DNA of 64,000 nucleotides, from positions 806,001-870,000 of the forward strand of contig NC_004369.1 in assembly GCF_000011305.1 (NCBI RefSeq). Direction: 5' to 3'. This stretch comes from Corynebacterium efficiens YS-314. Its GTDB lineage: Bacteria > Actinomycetota > Actinomycetes > Mycobacteriales > Mycobacteriaceae. Made by a program: the position numbers and the translations under genes. The notes beneath the pieces were generated by a model. It was given only the letters and a program-made list of their open reading frames with translations. It was not told where the DNA came from and did no database searches. Below are positions 45,387-54,981 of this stretch, one piece after another (the stretch's first letter is position 1; every line of letters starts with the position of its first letter).

Positions 45387-46505
45387 TTAGTTGATGGTGT
45401 ATCCGGCACACCGGGGTTCACCCAGCGGCAGCGAGGCATCGGTGGGGAATCCGCACTGCTCTGGATCGAAGGTGATGGAGAGCCGCTGGCCCTCAAGATT
45501 GAACCCGGTGGGGTCGGAATCATAGGGGGTCATCTCCCCGAGTTGAACCATGGTGGCTTTCTGCTGCACCAGACCATTCGGATCGCTTGCCTTGTTTGCG
45601 GAGAAGGTGGTGGGGTTATCCAGGATGAACACCGCGAAACGGTGGCTGTCATCCTCACCATTCGGTGTACTGGGATAACCCTGGTGACGGGCGAGTTCCG
45701 GTGCGGTCATCACCTGCACCTGCCCTGACAGGGTGAGGCCCCCGTCAGGTCGTGCGGATGGTTGCGGGGCTGGGGCCGGTCGTGTGGTGTGGGGTGTGTA
45801 AACTTCACCCACCGTGGGTGTCATCGCCTCCAGTGGGGCGCGGTCATTGATGCTGTGGAAGGTGATCGGCAACAGGGCCCCGGATGGGGCGCTCATGGAA
45901 TCCTTCCACTCCGATCCGGTGGCGGATAACCGCTCCCCGTCAAGGACGAAGGGGCGCACCGTGATCTCTGGTCTGAGTGAATGCCACTCCGCCTGGAGTA
46001 TCTGATCCCGGGACGCAGTTGCATTGATACCGGCGCGGTAACCTCCGGCCCCGGCGGCCCCGCTGAGCAGCGTGTCGGGTGGGGCGATCAGTGAGCCGGA
46101 GGTACCCACGCTGAAGACACGAATGGGGTCGAGGTGTTCAACCGTGGCAGCGCGGAGTATCAACTCCGGGGTGGAATCGCCGGTCATCTCCACCAGTGCG
46201 TAGTCGTAGTCACCGGTCAGGGCGTAGTCGGCACCACCGGTGAAGGGGAACTGTCCCGGGGAGTCGAGTACCTCGTGGTAGGCGGTCCTGGCCTGGGCCA
46301 CAGAGGACGCAGAATCATCCCCGGTGTCGGCCCGGGGCTCACCGGTGTCGTTGCCAGCAGGTGCGACAGTGTCCTCCGGTTGTTGGGTGATGGTGGTGGT
46401 GAGGGTGGGCCGTTCATCTTCGGCCGTCGATCCTGCGCACCCAGTGAGGAGGAGAGCTGCGGCAAGGGGGAGTATGAGACTCCGGTACGCACGTGGTGGT
46501 TTCAT
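45387..46505 (-). CDS. Secreted lipoprotein of unknown function
   Basis: 372 residues. Signal peptide with lipobox LLTGC; Cys at about 23 would be lipidated. A Thr-rich linker follows and then a domain with DYALVEMTGDSTPELILRA, reminiscent of calcium-binding FG-GAP or VCBS-like strands seen in surface lipoproteins. The C-terminal half carries a domain ending CGFPTDASLPLGEPRC. No enzyme family recognised. It is convergent with uvrD2 with 6 bases between stops, so the genes are separate units. AGGATCCC precedes ATG. Confidence 0.75.
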   Translation of the reverse strand: MKPPRAYRSLILPLAAALLLTGCAGSTAEDERPTLTTTITQQPEDTVAPAGNDTGEPRADTGDDSASSVAQARTAYHEVLDSPGQFPFTGGADYALTGDYDYALVEMTGDSTPELILRAATVEHLDPIRVFSVGTSGSLIAPPDTLLSGAAGAGGYRAGINATASRDQILQAEWHSLRPEITVRPFVLDGERLSATGSEWKDSMSAPSGALLPITFHSINDRAPLEAMTPTVGEVYTPHTTRPAPAPQPSARPDGGLTLSGQVQVMTAPELARHQGYPSTPNGEDDSHRFAVFILDNPTTFSANKASDPNGLVQQKATMVQLGEMTPYDSDPTGFNLEGQRLSITFDPEQCGFPTDASLPLGEPRCAGYTIN

Positions 46506-46592
46506 GGGATCCTGCGGGGTTCCTTTCAGACAGTTGCTAAAAGAAGGGTAGCGCGGGTGCGGACATCAGGCGCGGCTTTATTCACCAGACCG

Positions 46593-47396
46593 CTATGTCC
46601 CGGCCGCGAAACACACCGGACACCCGGGATGCACCGGGAGGGTGCTTTTGATCGAGGTGCCGGCATAGGGGTCGATCTCCTCCACCTCGCCGGCCCGCCA
46701 GTCATCGGTGTGTACGAGGGCGGCGACCCGGGCGGCGGTGGCGGCCTCCGTGACCGGATCCGGATTGGTCGGACCGTTGGGTTGCTGGGTGGCCAGGGCG
46801 TGCCAGTGCGGATCGATGTCACTGCGGTGCAGGTCCACGCACATCAGGCAGGGGCCGACCAGGCGCCGACGACCGGGGCCGATGAGCCCGCGGTTGTCGA
46901 TGAGCGATGCCAGCAGATAGGTGGGCACCCGCCTGGCCAGCAGTGGAGCGAGGTACCGGGTGTGGGCGAGGCGGTTGAGCACCACCACCTGCAGGGCCGG
47001 CCGGGTGAGGAACTGGGCGGGATTATCGCCACGCAAAGCGATGCGGGGCACCAGCCCCAGGGCCTCGATGAGGGAGGCGGTGGCGTCGAGAAGCGTCCCG
47101 TTGCCCAGTAGTAACACCTCCCCGGGCGCGCATTCCCGCAGCACCCGGTAGGCGAGCAGGTCCTCGAGCAGGCTGGTGGCCGCCCCACGCCCCAGGCCCG
47201 CGGTGGTGAGCTTGTCGACGACCCCCTCCACCCCCTGCCCGGCCCGCAGGGCGAGCAACACCGGCACGATCCGTGACGCCAGTTCCGGGGATTCGAGTTC
47301 GAGGATCCCGGCGCGGGTGGCATCCACGCCGAACTGGATCGCCGGGCCCGGACGGATGAGGATCTGGGCGGACGGCGAGAGCATGATGTGTGTCAT
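46593..47396 (-). CDS. TOMM precursor leader peptide-binding (E1-like cyclodehydratase) family protein
   Basis: 267 residues from ATG 47396; the longer upstream frame is not supported because it runs through the divergent gene's start region. Resembles the E1/ThiF-related leader-binding component of azole-forming systems: an N-terminal PqqD-like winged region (LSPSAQILIRPGPAIQFG, LLEDLLAYRVL), a nucleotide-fold-like middle (EVLLLGNGTLLDATASLIEALG) and two CxxC pairs (GPCLMC and GCPVC) that would hold zinc. No YcaO enzyme or precursor peptide is present nearby, so it is a solo homologue conserved in actinobacteria. Function unknown. Confidence 0.7.
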   Translation of the reverse strand: MTHIMLSPSAQILIRPGPAIQFGVDATRAGILELESPELASRIVPVLLALRAGQGVEGVVDKLTTAGLGRGAATSLLEDLLAYRVLRECAPGEVLLLGNGTLLDATASLIEALGLVPRIALRGDNPAQFLTRPALQVVVLNRLAHTRYLAPLLARRVPTYLLASLIDNRGLIGPGRRRLVGPCLMCVDLHRSDIDPHWHALATQQPNGPTNPDPVTEAATAARVAALVHTDDWRAGEVEEIDPYAGTSIKSTLPVHPGCPVCFAAGT

Positions 47397-47463
47397 GGAA
47401 CAACCCCCAGGCTTCCACACACCCCCGAATGCCTCCATTCCACCACAGTTACACTGATGTGTC

Positions 47464-47952
47464 ATGCAGGAGATTGAGGTGATCCGTTCGGCGAGGCGGA
47501 CCAGGACGGTGCAGGCGAGGATCGTCGACGGCAGGATCGAGGTGCGGATCCCGGCAGCGATGACGGCTGCGGAGGAGGAGAAGGCGGTGGGGGAGATCGT
47601 CGCAAAGCTGAAGAAGCGCACCACCTCCACCGCGACGAGCGACGCCGACCTGGTGGAACGCGCGCACCGCCTCAACCGGACCGTGCTGGAGGGGCGTGCC
47701 CGGGTGGGGTCGGTGCGGTGGGTGGGTAATCAGAATGCGCGGTGGGGTTCGTGCACCGTGTCCACCGCGGATATCCGCATCTCCGACCGGTTGCGCCAGG
47801 TGCCGGACTATGTCCTGGACGCGGTGCTGGTCCATGAACTCACGCACACGTTCATCCCGGATCATTCACCGGAGTTCTGGTCCTGGGCAGACAAAACGCC
47901 CCTGGCCGAGCGGGCCAGGGGCTATCTTGAGGCGTATCAGCGCTGGGGTTAG
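47464..47952 (+). CDS. YgjP-like (DUF45) M48-family metallopeptidase
   Basis: 162 residues. C-terminal zinc motif HELTHTFIPDHSPEFW gives HExxH plus the downstream His, and the upstream block NARWGSC is the YgjP/DUF45 signature. The N-terminal half is a beta-rich segment VQARIVDGRIEVRIP. No signal peptide or membrane anchor, so cytoplasmic. Family members include SprT-like and phage-associated proteins with unknown substrates. It is divergent from the TOMM-type gene; 67 bases separate the starts. Confidence 0.88.
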   Translation: MQEIEVIRSARRTRTVQARIVDGRIEVRIPAAMTAAEEEKAVGEIVAKLKKRTTSTATSDADLVERAHRLNRTVLEGRARVGSVRWVGNQNARWGSCTVSTADIRISDRLRQVPDYVLDAVLVHELTHTFIPDHSPEFWSWADKTPLAERARGYLEAYQRWG

Positions 47953-47967
47953 CTACAACCCGGGTGC

Positions 47968-49410
47968 TTATTTGGTGGTGTCGTCGCCGGACTCATCTGT
48001 GGTGTCACCGTCAGATTTTTCAGAGTCGGTGTCATCCCCGGCCTCGGCCGATCCGTCCTTCTTGTCGGCCTCCTCGGCGAGGAACTTCTCCAGTTTGCTG
48101 ATCTCGGCGATCGGGTCGAAGTCGTCGGACCCACCCTCGTCGAGGAGACCGTCGATGAACTGGGCGGGGTTGTCCAGGTCCTCGGCAACAGGCAGGAAGT
48201 CGGGGTGGTCCCAGACCGCGTCACGACGCTGGATCCCCACCGCCACCTCGACGCGACGCCACAGTTCGGTGGCCTCGGCGACCTTGGGGGCGTTGAACTC
48301 GATGCCGACAACCTTGGCGAACGCCTGCTCGGCGGAGCCTCCGGTGGCACGGCGGCGTCGCCACGCCTCGTTGATCGCGGCGGTCGACGGGATACGCTCG
48401 GACATCGCCTGGGTGACCACCAGGTCCACCCAGCCCTCGATGAGGGCGAGCAGGGTCTCCAGGCGGGAGACGGCGGCTGCGTTGCGGGAACCGATGCGGG
48501 GGGAGAGGTCCATGCCCTGCAGCTCGCTCATCATCTCCTGGAGACGCTGTGGGTCGGGGGTGTCCATCTGGAACTGACCCAGCGCGTCCTGGATATGGGA
48601 GGTGTCGATCTCCAGCCCGGTGGCGTATTCCTCCACCGACGACACCAGACGCTCCAGCAGCCACGGCACGTGCTTGAACAGACGCTGACGTGCGGCCTCC
48701 CGGGCGCAGATGTACACGAGCATCTCCTGCGCCGGGACATTGAGACCCTTGGAGGCCTCGGCGAGGTTGACGGGCAGGACCGCCGCGACACCGGCGGGGG
48801 CGACGGGCAGGCCGAAATCGGAGCCGGACAGGGTCTGCTTGGCCAGGTCACCGAGGGCGTTACCGAGCTGCATGCCGAAGTTCATCGATGACATCTGGTT
48901 CATCATCGCCGACATCGGGCCCATCATCTCCTTGGCCTCCTCGGGGAGGTTGTCCATCTGGGCCTGGTTCATGTGCTCGGCGACGGGGGAGACCAGACGC
49001 TTCCACATGGGCAGGGTGTGTTCCAGCCATTCCTCGGCGTTCCACGCCTCGGCGCGGTGCCCGGAGGTGGGCAGTTCGGTGGCGTCATCGAGCCACAGTT
49101 CGGCGAGCCGGATGGATTCGGTGACGGCATCCTTGTCGGACTGTTTCGTCGGTGCCACCCGACCGATCTGCTGGCGGGCGATCCGGGTGGCCAGGTCATA
49201 GTTGACCGGGCCGCCGGCCTCGGGGCTGTTCATGGAATCACCCATGCCCGAGAGCATCTGGCCGAACTGGTTGAGCAGGTCACCCAGTCCGCCACCGCCG
49301 AACCCGCCGGCGCCGCCGAAGAAACCGAAAGGATCGTTGTTGTTACGGTTCCTGTCGTTATCGTCGTCGTCATTATTCGGGAAGGAGAAACCGAAGCCAT
49401 TGGAATTCAT
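47968..49410 (-). CDS. Zinc-dependent metalloprotease-like protein (DUF2342/TIGR03624)
   Basis: 480 residues from ATG 49410; a TAGATT -10 lies 7 bases before it, so the mRNA would be leaderless. N-terminus is Asn/Asp/Gly-rich (PNNDDDDNDRNRNNN, FGGAGGFGGGG). The conserved core has ARQQIGRV, LAELWLDDAT, MWKRLVSPVAEHM, REAARQRLFKHVPWL and a C-terminal WRRRRATGGSAEQAFAKVVG, matching the actinobacterial Rv3195-like family. The residue set expected for zinc (HxxxH in REAA-QRLF-H) is partly altered here (AAR rather than AAH), so catalysis is uncertain. The C-terminal tail is very acidic. Confidence 0.8.
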   Translation of the reverse strand: MNSNGFGFSFPNNDDDDNDRNRNNNDPFGFFGGAGGFGGGGLGDLLNQFGQMLSGMGDSMNSPEAGGPVNYDLATRIARQQIGRVAPTKQSDKDAVTESIRLAELWLDDATELPTSGHRAEAWNAEEWLEHTLPMWKRLVSPVAEHMNQAQMDNLPEEAKEMMGPMSAMMNQMSSMNFGMQLGNALGDLAKQTLSGSDFGLPVAPAGVAAVLPVNLAEASKGLNVPAQEMLVYICAREAARQRLFKHVPWLLERLVSSVEEYATGLEIDTSHIQDALGQFQMDTPDPQRLQEMMSELQGMDLSPRIGSRNAAAVSRLETLLALIEGWVDLVVTQAMSERIPSTAAINEAWRRRRATGGSAEQAFAKVVGIEFNAPKVAEATELWRRVEVAVGIQRRDAVWDHPDFLPVAEDLDNPAQFIDGLLDEGGSDDFDPIAEISKLEKFLAEEADKKDGSAEAGDDTDSEKSDGDTTDESGDDTTK

Positions 49411-49417
49411 GGTTACC

Positions 49418-49423
49418 AATCTA
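49418..49423 (-). promoter_or_regulatory. -10 hexamer of the DUF2342 gene
   Basis: TAGATT on the minus strand, 7 bases before ATG 49410. Confidence 0.5.
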
Positions 49424-49481
49424 CAAGGTGGGTAAACCCGAACGCCATGAACCGGACAACGCTGTCAGCGAACACAGGTTG

Positions 49482-49487
49482 TAGGGT
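49482..49487 (+). promoter_or_regulatory. -10 hexamer of the YlbL-like protease gene
   Basis: TAGGGT, 8 bases before GTG 49496; favours leaderless start there. Confidence 0.45.
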
Positions 49488-49495
49488 TGGTATGC

Positions 49496-50548
49496 GTGAA
49501 CCGCAGAATCAAGACCCTCGCCTGGGGAGCCATCCCGCTCGTGGCGCTGGCCTCGCTCGTCAGCATCGACCACATCCCGGGTACCGACATCAGCCTCACC
49601 GTCCCCTATGCGGCGGAGGGCCCCGGGCCGACGTTCAACACCCTCGGGGAGGTTGACGGGGTGGAGGTCGTGGAGATCACCGGCACCGAGACCGATGAGG
49701 TGGAGGGCAACCTCAACATGACCACCGTGTCCGTGCGCACCGGCATGACCCTGTCGCAGGCGCTGTCCCGGTGGTTGTTCACCGATGACACCATCGTGCC
49801 CATTGAGCAGATCTTTCCGCCGGGACGCAGTCCGGAGGAGATCAGGGAATCCAACACCATGGCGTTCGCCGCCTCGGAGGCCTCCGCCACGATCGCGGCG
49901 ATGAACTTCCTCAACCTGCCGGTGGAGATCGAGGTCTATGACGTGGTGGAGGACAGCGCCGCCGCCGGCATCCTCGAACCGGGGGATGCGGTGAGTTCCG
50001 TCAACGGCACCGCCGTGACCACTCCGGGTGAGGTGCAGGAACTGATCCGGGGCATGGCACCGGGTGATGAGGTGACCATCACCTACCGCCGCGGTGGGGA
50101 GGAGAAGACCGCCACGGTTCCCCTCGGTGCGCACCCGCAGGATGATTCCGTCCCGCTGCTGGGTATCTCCATGACCTCGGTTCCAGTCTCGGATACCGAG
50201 GTGACCTACAACCTTGAAGACATCGGTGGGCCGAGCGCAGGTCTGATGTTCTCCCTCGCGGTGGTGGACAAGCTCTCCCCGGGGCCCCTGAACGGGGGCA
50301 GGTTCGTGGCGGGCTCCGGCACCATCGCCGAAGACGGATCCGTCGGACCGATCGGGGGGATCACCCACAAGGTCCGGGCGGCGGAGGAGGCCGGGGCAGA
50401 GATCTTCCTGGCACCCACCGCCAACTGCGCCGAGGCGGTCACCGCAGACTACGGTGATATGACGATCCTGCAGGTGGACACCCTGGAGCATGCGATTGAA
50501 CAGATGGATGCCTACAACTCCGGCGGTGGATACCAGACCTGCGACTAG
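49496..50548 (+). CDS. PDZ-Lon protease of YlbL family
   Basis: 350 residues from GTG 49496. N-terminal membrane helix (about 8-28, LAWGAIPLVALASLVSI), a PDZ domain near 125-210 (VVEDSAAAGILEPGDAVSSVNG) and a C-terminal Lon-type serine/lysine protease domain: GGPSAGLMFSLAV holds the catalytic Ser and GGITHKVRAAEEAGA the Lys. No ATPase domain, so it cleaves without unfolding power. The family includes Rv3194c and B. subtilis YlbL. Expected outside the membrane, cleaving membrane-anchored or secreted proteins. Divergent from the DUF2342 gene. Confidence 0.92.
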   Translation: MNRRIKTLAWGAIPLVALASLVSIDHIPGTDISLTVPYAAEGPGPTFNTLGEVDGVEVVEITGTETDEVEGNLNMTTVSVRTGMTLSQALSRWLFTDDTIVPIEQIFPPGRSPEEIRESNTMAFAASEASATIAAMNFLNLPVEIEVYDVVEDSAAAGILEPGDAVSSVNGTAVTTPGEVQELIRGMAPGDEVTITYRRGGEEKTATVPLGAHPQDDSVPLLGISMTSVPVSDTEVTYNLEDIGGPSAGLMFSLAVVDKLSPGPLNGGRFVAGSGTIAEDGSVGPIGGITHKVRAAEEAGAEIFLAPTANCAEAVTADYGDMTILQVDTLEHAIEQMDAYNSGGGYQTCD

Positions 50549-50558
50549 GCTCCCCGGG

Positions 50559-51248
50559 TTATCCGTTCTTGGTGGTCTCCGGGACGGCGGTCGGTGACGG
50601 CTCCCAGTCAGCCGGTGGTTCCACCAGACCGAGCTCGTAGATGCGGTCCTCCGGGTCGATCCGGTCGGAGGACACCATCTGCTGCAGCACCAGGCCTTCG
50701 TCATTGTCCACGACGGTCACGATCGAGGTGGTGCCCATCGTCGTCCACCCCACGATCCGGGAACCGGTGTCCTCAACCACGCGCGAGCTGCGCAGCTCGG
50801 TCAGCAGCTGGGTGGTGGAGGCGGCCTTGGCGTTGTTGGCGAAGAACTGGAACTGCCCCGCCTCGGAACCGGTGCACGCCCAGGAATTCTCCAGACCACT
50901 GGGGTTACAACTGTCCAGGTCCTCGAACAGGGACCGCGGTGCCAGCGACTGGAATATCTCGTAGACCTCCTCGACATCCCGGGAGAGTCTGACCTCACGT
51001 GCGCTTGTCGACGTCTCGACCTCGTCGGTTGTCGCCGTCTCCTCCGAGGGCGAACCCGTGGTGGGGGACGCGGTGGGGGAGCTGCTGGGCGGGGAGGTCG
51101 CGGTGGTGGTCTGGGTGGTCGCGGTGGTGGTCTGGTCTGTGGTCGTCTCCGGGTCCGTGTCCCCACCGGGGGAACAAGCACCGAGCACGGGAACGAGCGC
51201 CACCAGTCCCAGGCCAAGACGGATGCGTGTACGCGGGGTGGACGCCAC
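50559..51248 (-). CDS. Thr-rich lipoprotein of unknown function
   Basis: 229 residues from GTG 51248, with AGGAGAA seven bases upstream; a longer frame begins near 51311 inside the promoter. Lipobox VLGAC marks a lipid-anchored protein. A Thr/Ser/Pro linker (residues about 30-75) leads to a folded domain with one pair of cysteines (DSCNPSGLENSWAC). No known family. It ends ten bases from the convergent protease stop. A TAGAAT -10 is at 51301-51306 on this strand. Confidence 0.72.
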   Translation of the reverse strand: MASTPRTRIRLGLGLVALVPVLGACSPGGDTDPETTTDQTTTATTQTTTATSPPSSSPTASPTTGSPSEETATTDEVETSTSAREVRLSRDVEEVYEIFQSLAPRSLFEDLDSCNPSGLENSWACTGSEAGQFQFFANNAKAASTTQLLTELRSSRVVEDTGSRIVGWTTMGTTSIVTVVDNDEGLVLQQMVSSDRIDPEDRIYELGLVEPPADWEPSPTAVPETTKNG

Positions 51249-51300
51249 AGTCAGGTTCTCCTCATGTTGTGCTGCCCCCGTGGAGGGGATTGACCTTTTT

Positions 51301-51306
51301 ATTCTA
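51301..51306 (-). promoter_or_regulatory. -10 hexamer of the Thr-rich lipoprotein gene
   Basis: TAGAAT on the minus strand about 50 bases before GTG 51248, leaving room for a short leader with AGGAGAA. Confidence 0.45.
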
Positions 51307-51332
51307 ACCATCCGGGCTGGACGCGCGTGAGC

Positions 51333-51860
51333 CTAGAAGTCCTCGGGCTCCGCCTCCAGGGTGTACCGCAGGGCCGTGATGACACCCGGGGCGACCCCGG
51401 GGCCGCCGCGCAGTTCGATCTCATCCTCGGCGAAGGGACCCCGCTCAGCCAATTCCTCCTCGGTGGGGCGAAGCTGCAGCAGCGTCAGTTCGGCTTCGCC
51501 ACGCAACACGCCGGAGAACAGGCGTGCCGGGCGGGGGTCGGAACCCGGGACGGAGGAATCGGTGAACATGATCTCCTGAGCGAGGACCACACCGGCGACC
51601 TCGGAGGGCCATGCCAAGCGTGAGATGTAATCACCCAGCGCCTCGGAACCGGGGAGGAGATTGTCGGGGATGTTGTCCTGAACCACCAGCGTCAGAGGGG
51701 AATCATCGGCATCCTCTGTGTCGAGGTTGTCCACGAGCAGGTCCGTGGGCACCAGGGCGAACAGGGTCGGGCCCCGGTCCCATCCCTCGGCATGGATGAA
51801 ATCAACCGCCTCCAGCATCGCCTTGTTGAGTGCCTGAGGACTGAAAACATCAGCGTTCAT
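51333..51860 (-). CDS. PPA1309 family protein
   Basis: 175 residues, ATG after AAGGAAAAA. Conserved actinobacterial family always beside the UPF0182 membrane protein; blocks include FSPQALNKAMLEAVDFIH, GWDRGPTLFALVPT and LAWPSEVAGVVLAQEIMF. Acidic, soluble, no membrane segment. Family name comes from Propionibacterium acnes PPA1309. Divergent from the UPF0182 gene. Function unknown. Confidence 0.85.
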   Translation of the reverse strand: MNADVFSPQALNKAMLEAVDFIHAEGWDRGPTLFALVPTDLLVDNLDTEDADDSPLTLVVQDNIPDNLLPGSEALGDYISRLAWPSEVAGVVLAQEIMFTDSSVPGSDPRPARLFSGVLRGEAELTLLQLRPTEEELAERGPFAEDEIELRGGPGVAPGVITALRYTLEAEPEDF

Positions 51861-51960
51861 TATTTTTTCCTTAATAAAATGGCCCGTTGGTCTTTAATTG
51901 CGATTAAACCGTAGAGTAGGGGAGAAACGAAGAAACTCGCATTCACATAAGGATATTGTC

Positions 51961-54951
51961 TTGGCGACTGGTCTCACCCCTCCACCCCAACCGATCAAAC
52001 GACCGCCAAAAGCTGTTACCTGGATCATCGGTATCATCGCGCTGCTGGTTCTCGTCACACCGCTGACCGTCGGCTTCTACACGGACTGGCTCTGGTTCGG
52101 CGAAGTGGATTACCGTGGCGTGTTCAGCACGGTCATTGTCACCCGCATCATCTTGTTCATCGTCTTCGCACTGCTGGCAGGTTTTGTCACCTGGCTGGCC
52201 GGATACTTCACCATCAGGCTGCGTCCTGATGACCTGACCGCATTCGATGCGGAGTCCCCTGTCTTCCAGTACCGGCAGATGATCGAGAACAGCCTGCGTC
52301 GCATTCTCATCATTGTTCCGATCTTCGTCGGACTGCTCGGTGGACTGGTCGGCCAGCGATCCTGGCAGACCGTCCAGCTCTTCCTCAACCGTGAACCCTT
52401 CGGTGTGGAAGACCAGCAGTTCGGGATGGACTACGGTTTCTACGCCTTCACGCTGCCGATGCTGCGTCTGATCACCAGCTCCCTGTCGACGCTGCTCGTG
52501 GTCGCCTTCATCATCGCCCTGGTGGGGCACTACCTGCTCGGTGGTATCCGGCCCGGCAACCAGATGACCGGCCAGAAGGCCTTCATCTCCCGTGGCGCCC
52601 GCGCCCAGCTGGCCGTCACCGCAGGTCTGTGGATGCTCGTTCGCGTCGCCACCTACTGGCTCGAACGCTATGATCTGCTGACCAGGGAAAACGCCACCTT
52701 CACCGGTGCGGGTTACACCGACATCAATGCGCACCTGCCCGCGAAGATCATCCTGATGGTCATCTCCATCATTGTCGCAGTCGCGTTCTTCTCCGCCATC
52801 TTCCTCAGGGACCTGCGCATCCCGGGACTGGCTGTCGTGCTGCTGGTGCTCAGTTCCGTTGTGGTCGGTGCCGTCTGGCCACTGATGCTCGAGCGTTTCT
52901 CCGTCCAGCCCAACCGTGCAGAGAAGGAATCCGAGTACATCTCGCGCAATATCGAATCGACGCGGTTTGCCTACGGCATCACCGACGACGAGGTCACCTA
53001 CATCGAGAACTGGGGTGCCGGTGGTGCCACCAACGCCGAAGTTGCCGCCGACGAGGCAACCATCTCAAATATCCGTCTGCTGGATCCACAGATCCTGTCC
53101 CCGACCTTCACCCAGCAGCAGCAGCTGAGGAACTTCTACGGCTTCCCCGAACAGCTGGCCATGGACCGTTATGAGGTCGACGGTGAACTCCGTGACTTCG
53201 TGGTGGCCGCCCGTGAGCTGGACCCCAACTCCCTGCAGCAGAACCAGCAGGACTGGATCAACCGCCACACCGTGTACACCCACGGCAATGGTTTCATCGC
53301 AGCCCAGGCCAACCAGGTCGATGAGGTTGCCCGCGATGTCGGATCCACCCGTGGTGGCTACCCGGTCTATACCGTCTCAGACCTGCAGACCAACGCCCGC
53401 GCCGCGGAAAGCGAAGACGCCGAGGAACTCGGCATCATGGTCGAACAGCCCCGCATCTACTACGGCCCGCTGATCGCGTCCGCAGCGGACGGCAAGGATT
53501 ACGCCATCGTCGGTGACACCGGTGACGGCCCGGTCGAGTACGACACCGACTCCACCAGCTACACCTACGACGGTGAAGGCGGTGTCGGCATCGGCAACCT
53601 CTTCAACCGCGCGGCCTTCGCACTGCGCTACCAGGAGATGAACATGATCCTGTCGGATCGTGTCGGCAGTGAATCCAAGATTCTCTTCGAGCGTGATCCC
53701 CGCACCCGTGTGGAGAAGGTCGCCCCGTGGCTGACCACCGACTCCAAGTCCTACCCGGCTGTCATCGATGGCAGCATCAAGTGGATCGTGGACGGATACA
53801 CCACCCTGTCCAGCCTCCCGTACGCCACCCGGACCTCATTGACCGAGGCCACCCTGGATTCCGTGGTGGTGGACAACTTCCAGCAGCCACTGCTGACCGA
53901 GGAGGTCGGTTACATCCGCAACTCTGTCAAGGCTGTTGTTGATGCCTACGACGGCACCGTGGAGCTCTACGAATTCGATTCCGAGGACCCGGTCCTCAAG
54001 GCATGGCGTGGCGTGTTCCCTGATGTGGTTCAGCCGGAGAGCGAGATCTCCAACGAGTTGCGTGACCACCTGCGTTACCCGGAGGACATGTTCAAGGTCC
54101 AGCGTGAGATGCTCTCCCGCTACCACGTCGAGGACGCCGGCACCTTCTTCACCAACGATGCGTTCTGGTCGGTCCCCAATGACCCGACCGCACCTGAGGG
54201 CCGCCAGGAGATGAAGCAGCCACCGTACTACGTTGTGGCCGCTGACCCGGATACCGGCGAGTCCAGCTTCCAGCTGATCACCCCGTTCCGTGGTCTGCAG
54301 CGTGAATTCCTGTCCGCCCACATGACCGCGTCCTCGGATCCGGACAACTTCGGCAAGATCACCGTCCGCGTTCTTCCGACCGGTGCGGTGACCCAGGGTC
54401 CGAAGCAGGCACAGGATGCCATGATGTCCTCCGACCAGGTTGCTCAGGACCAGACCCTGTGGCGTGGTTCCAACGACCTGTTCAACGGTAACCTGCTGAC
54501 CCTGCCGGTCGGTGGGGGAGAGATCCTCTACGTCGAACCGATCTACTCCCAGCGCCGCGACCAGGAATCGGCCTTCCCGAAGCTGCTGCGCATGCTGGTC
54601 TTCTACAAGGGCCAGGTCGGTTACGCACCGACCATCGCTGAGGCGCTGTCCCAGGTCGGTATTGATCCGGCAGCAGCCCAGGACATCGAGGTTGTCGAGG
54701 AGGATGGCACCGTCACCGTTCCGGATGTCAATGCGACCGAGGACGCTGACGCCACCACCGATGGCGAGGATGAGACCCCGGCGGCACCAGCCGCACCGGC
54801 TGGCTCGGAGGCTGAAGGTATCGAGGCCATCAACGAGGCTCTCCGCAACCTGGAGGCCGCCCGTGATGGTTCCTTCGAGGAGTACGGCCGTGCACTCGAC
54901 GCGCTGGACCGCGCAGTTGAAAGCTACCAGGGCGCTGGAACCGCGGAGTAG
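51961..54951 (+). CDS. UPF0182 family membrane protein
   Basis: 996 residues from TTG 51961, which has AAGGA seven bases upstream; upstream frame to 51898 lacks this. Seven membrane helices occupy roughly the first 310 residues (first: WIIGIIALLVLVTPLTVGFY), then a large extracytoplasmic domain of about 600 residues with many aromatic and acidic blocks (IYYGPLIASAADGKDYAIVGD, PFRGLQREFLSAHM). The C-terminus is very acidic (VNATEDADATTDGEDETP) and then helical. COG1615 proteins are widespread in actinobacteria; no function is established. A strong hairpin follows at 54982. Confidence 0.92.
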   Translation: MATGLTPPPQPIKRPPKAVTWIIGIIALLVLVTPLTVGFYTDWLWFGEVDYRGVFSTVIVTRIILFIVFALLAGFVTWLAGYFTIRLRPDDLTAFDAESPVFQYRQMIENSLRRILIIVPIFVGLLGGLVGQRSWQTVQLFLNREPFGVEDQQFGMDYGFYAFTLPMLRLITSSLSTLLVVAFIIALVGHYLLGGIRPGNQMTGQKAFISRGARAQLAVTAGLWMLVRVATYWLERYDLLTRENATFTGAGYTDINAHLPAKIILMVISIIVAVAFFSAIFLRDLRIPGLAVVLLVLSSVVVGAVWPLMLERFSVQPNRAEKESEYISRNIESTRFAYGITDDEVTYIENWGAGGATNAEVAADEATISNIRLLDPQILSPTFTQQQQLRNFYGFPEQLAMDRYEVDGELRDFVVAARELDPNSLQQNQQDWINRHTVYTHGNGFIAAQANQVDEVARDVGSTRGGYPVYTVSDLQTNARAAESEDAEELGIMVEQPRIYYGPLIASAADGKDYAIVGDTGDGPVEYDTDSTSYTYDGEGGVGIGNLFNRAAFALRYQEMNMILSDRVGSESKILFERDPRTRVEKVAPWLTTDSKSYPAVIDGSIKWIVDGYTTLSSLPYATRTSLTEATLDSVVVDNFQQPLLTEEVGYIRNSVKAVVDAYDGTVELYEFDSEDPVLKAWRGVFPDVVQPESEISNELRDHLRYPEDMFKVQREMLSRYHVEDAGTFFTNDAFWSVPNDPTAPEGRQEMKQPPYYVVAADPDTGESSFQLITPFRGLQREFLSAHMTASSDPDNFGKITVRVLPTGAVTQGPKQAQDAMMSSDQVAQDQTLWRGSNDLFNGNLLTLPVGGGEILYVEPIYSQRRDQESAFPKLLRMLVFYKGQVGYAPTIAEALSQVGIDPAAAQDIEVVEEDGTVTVPDVNATEDADATTDGEDETPAAPAAPAGSEAEGIEAINEALRNLEAARDGSFEEYGRALDALDRAVESYQGAGTAE

Positions 54952-54981
54952 TTCCGGTCCCACCCTGTTGTAGGTGATGTT

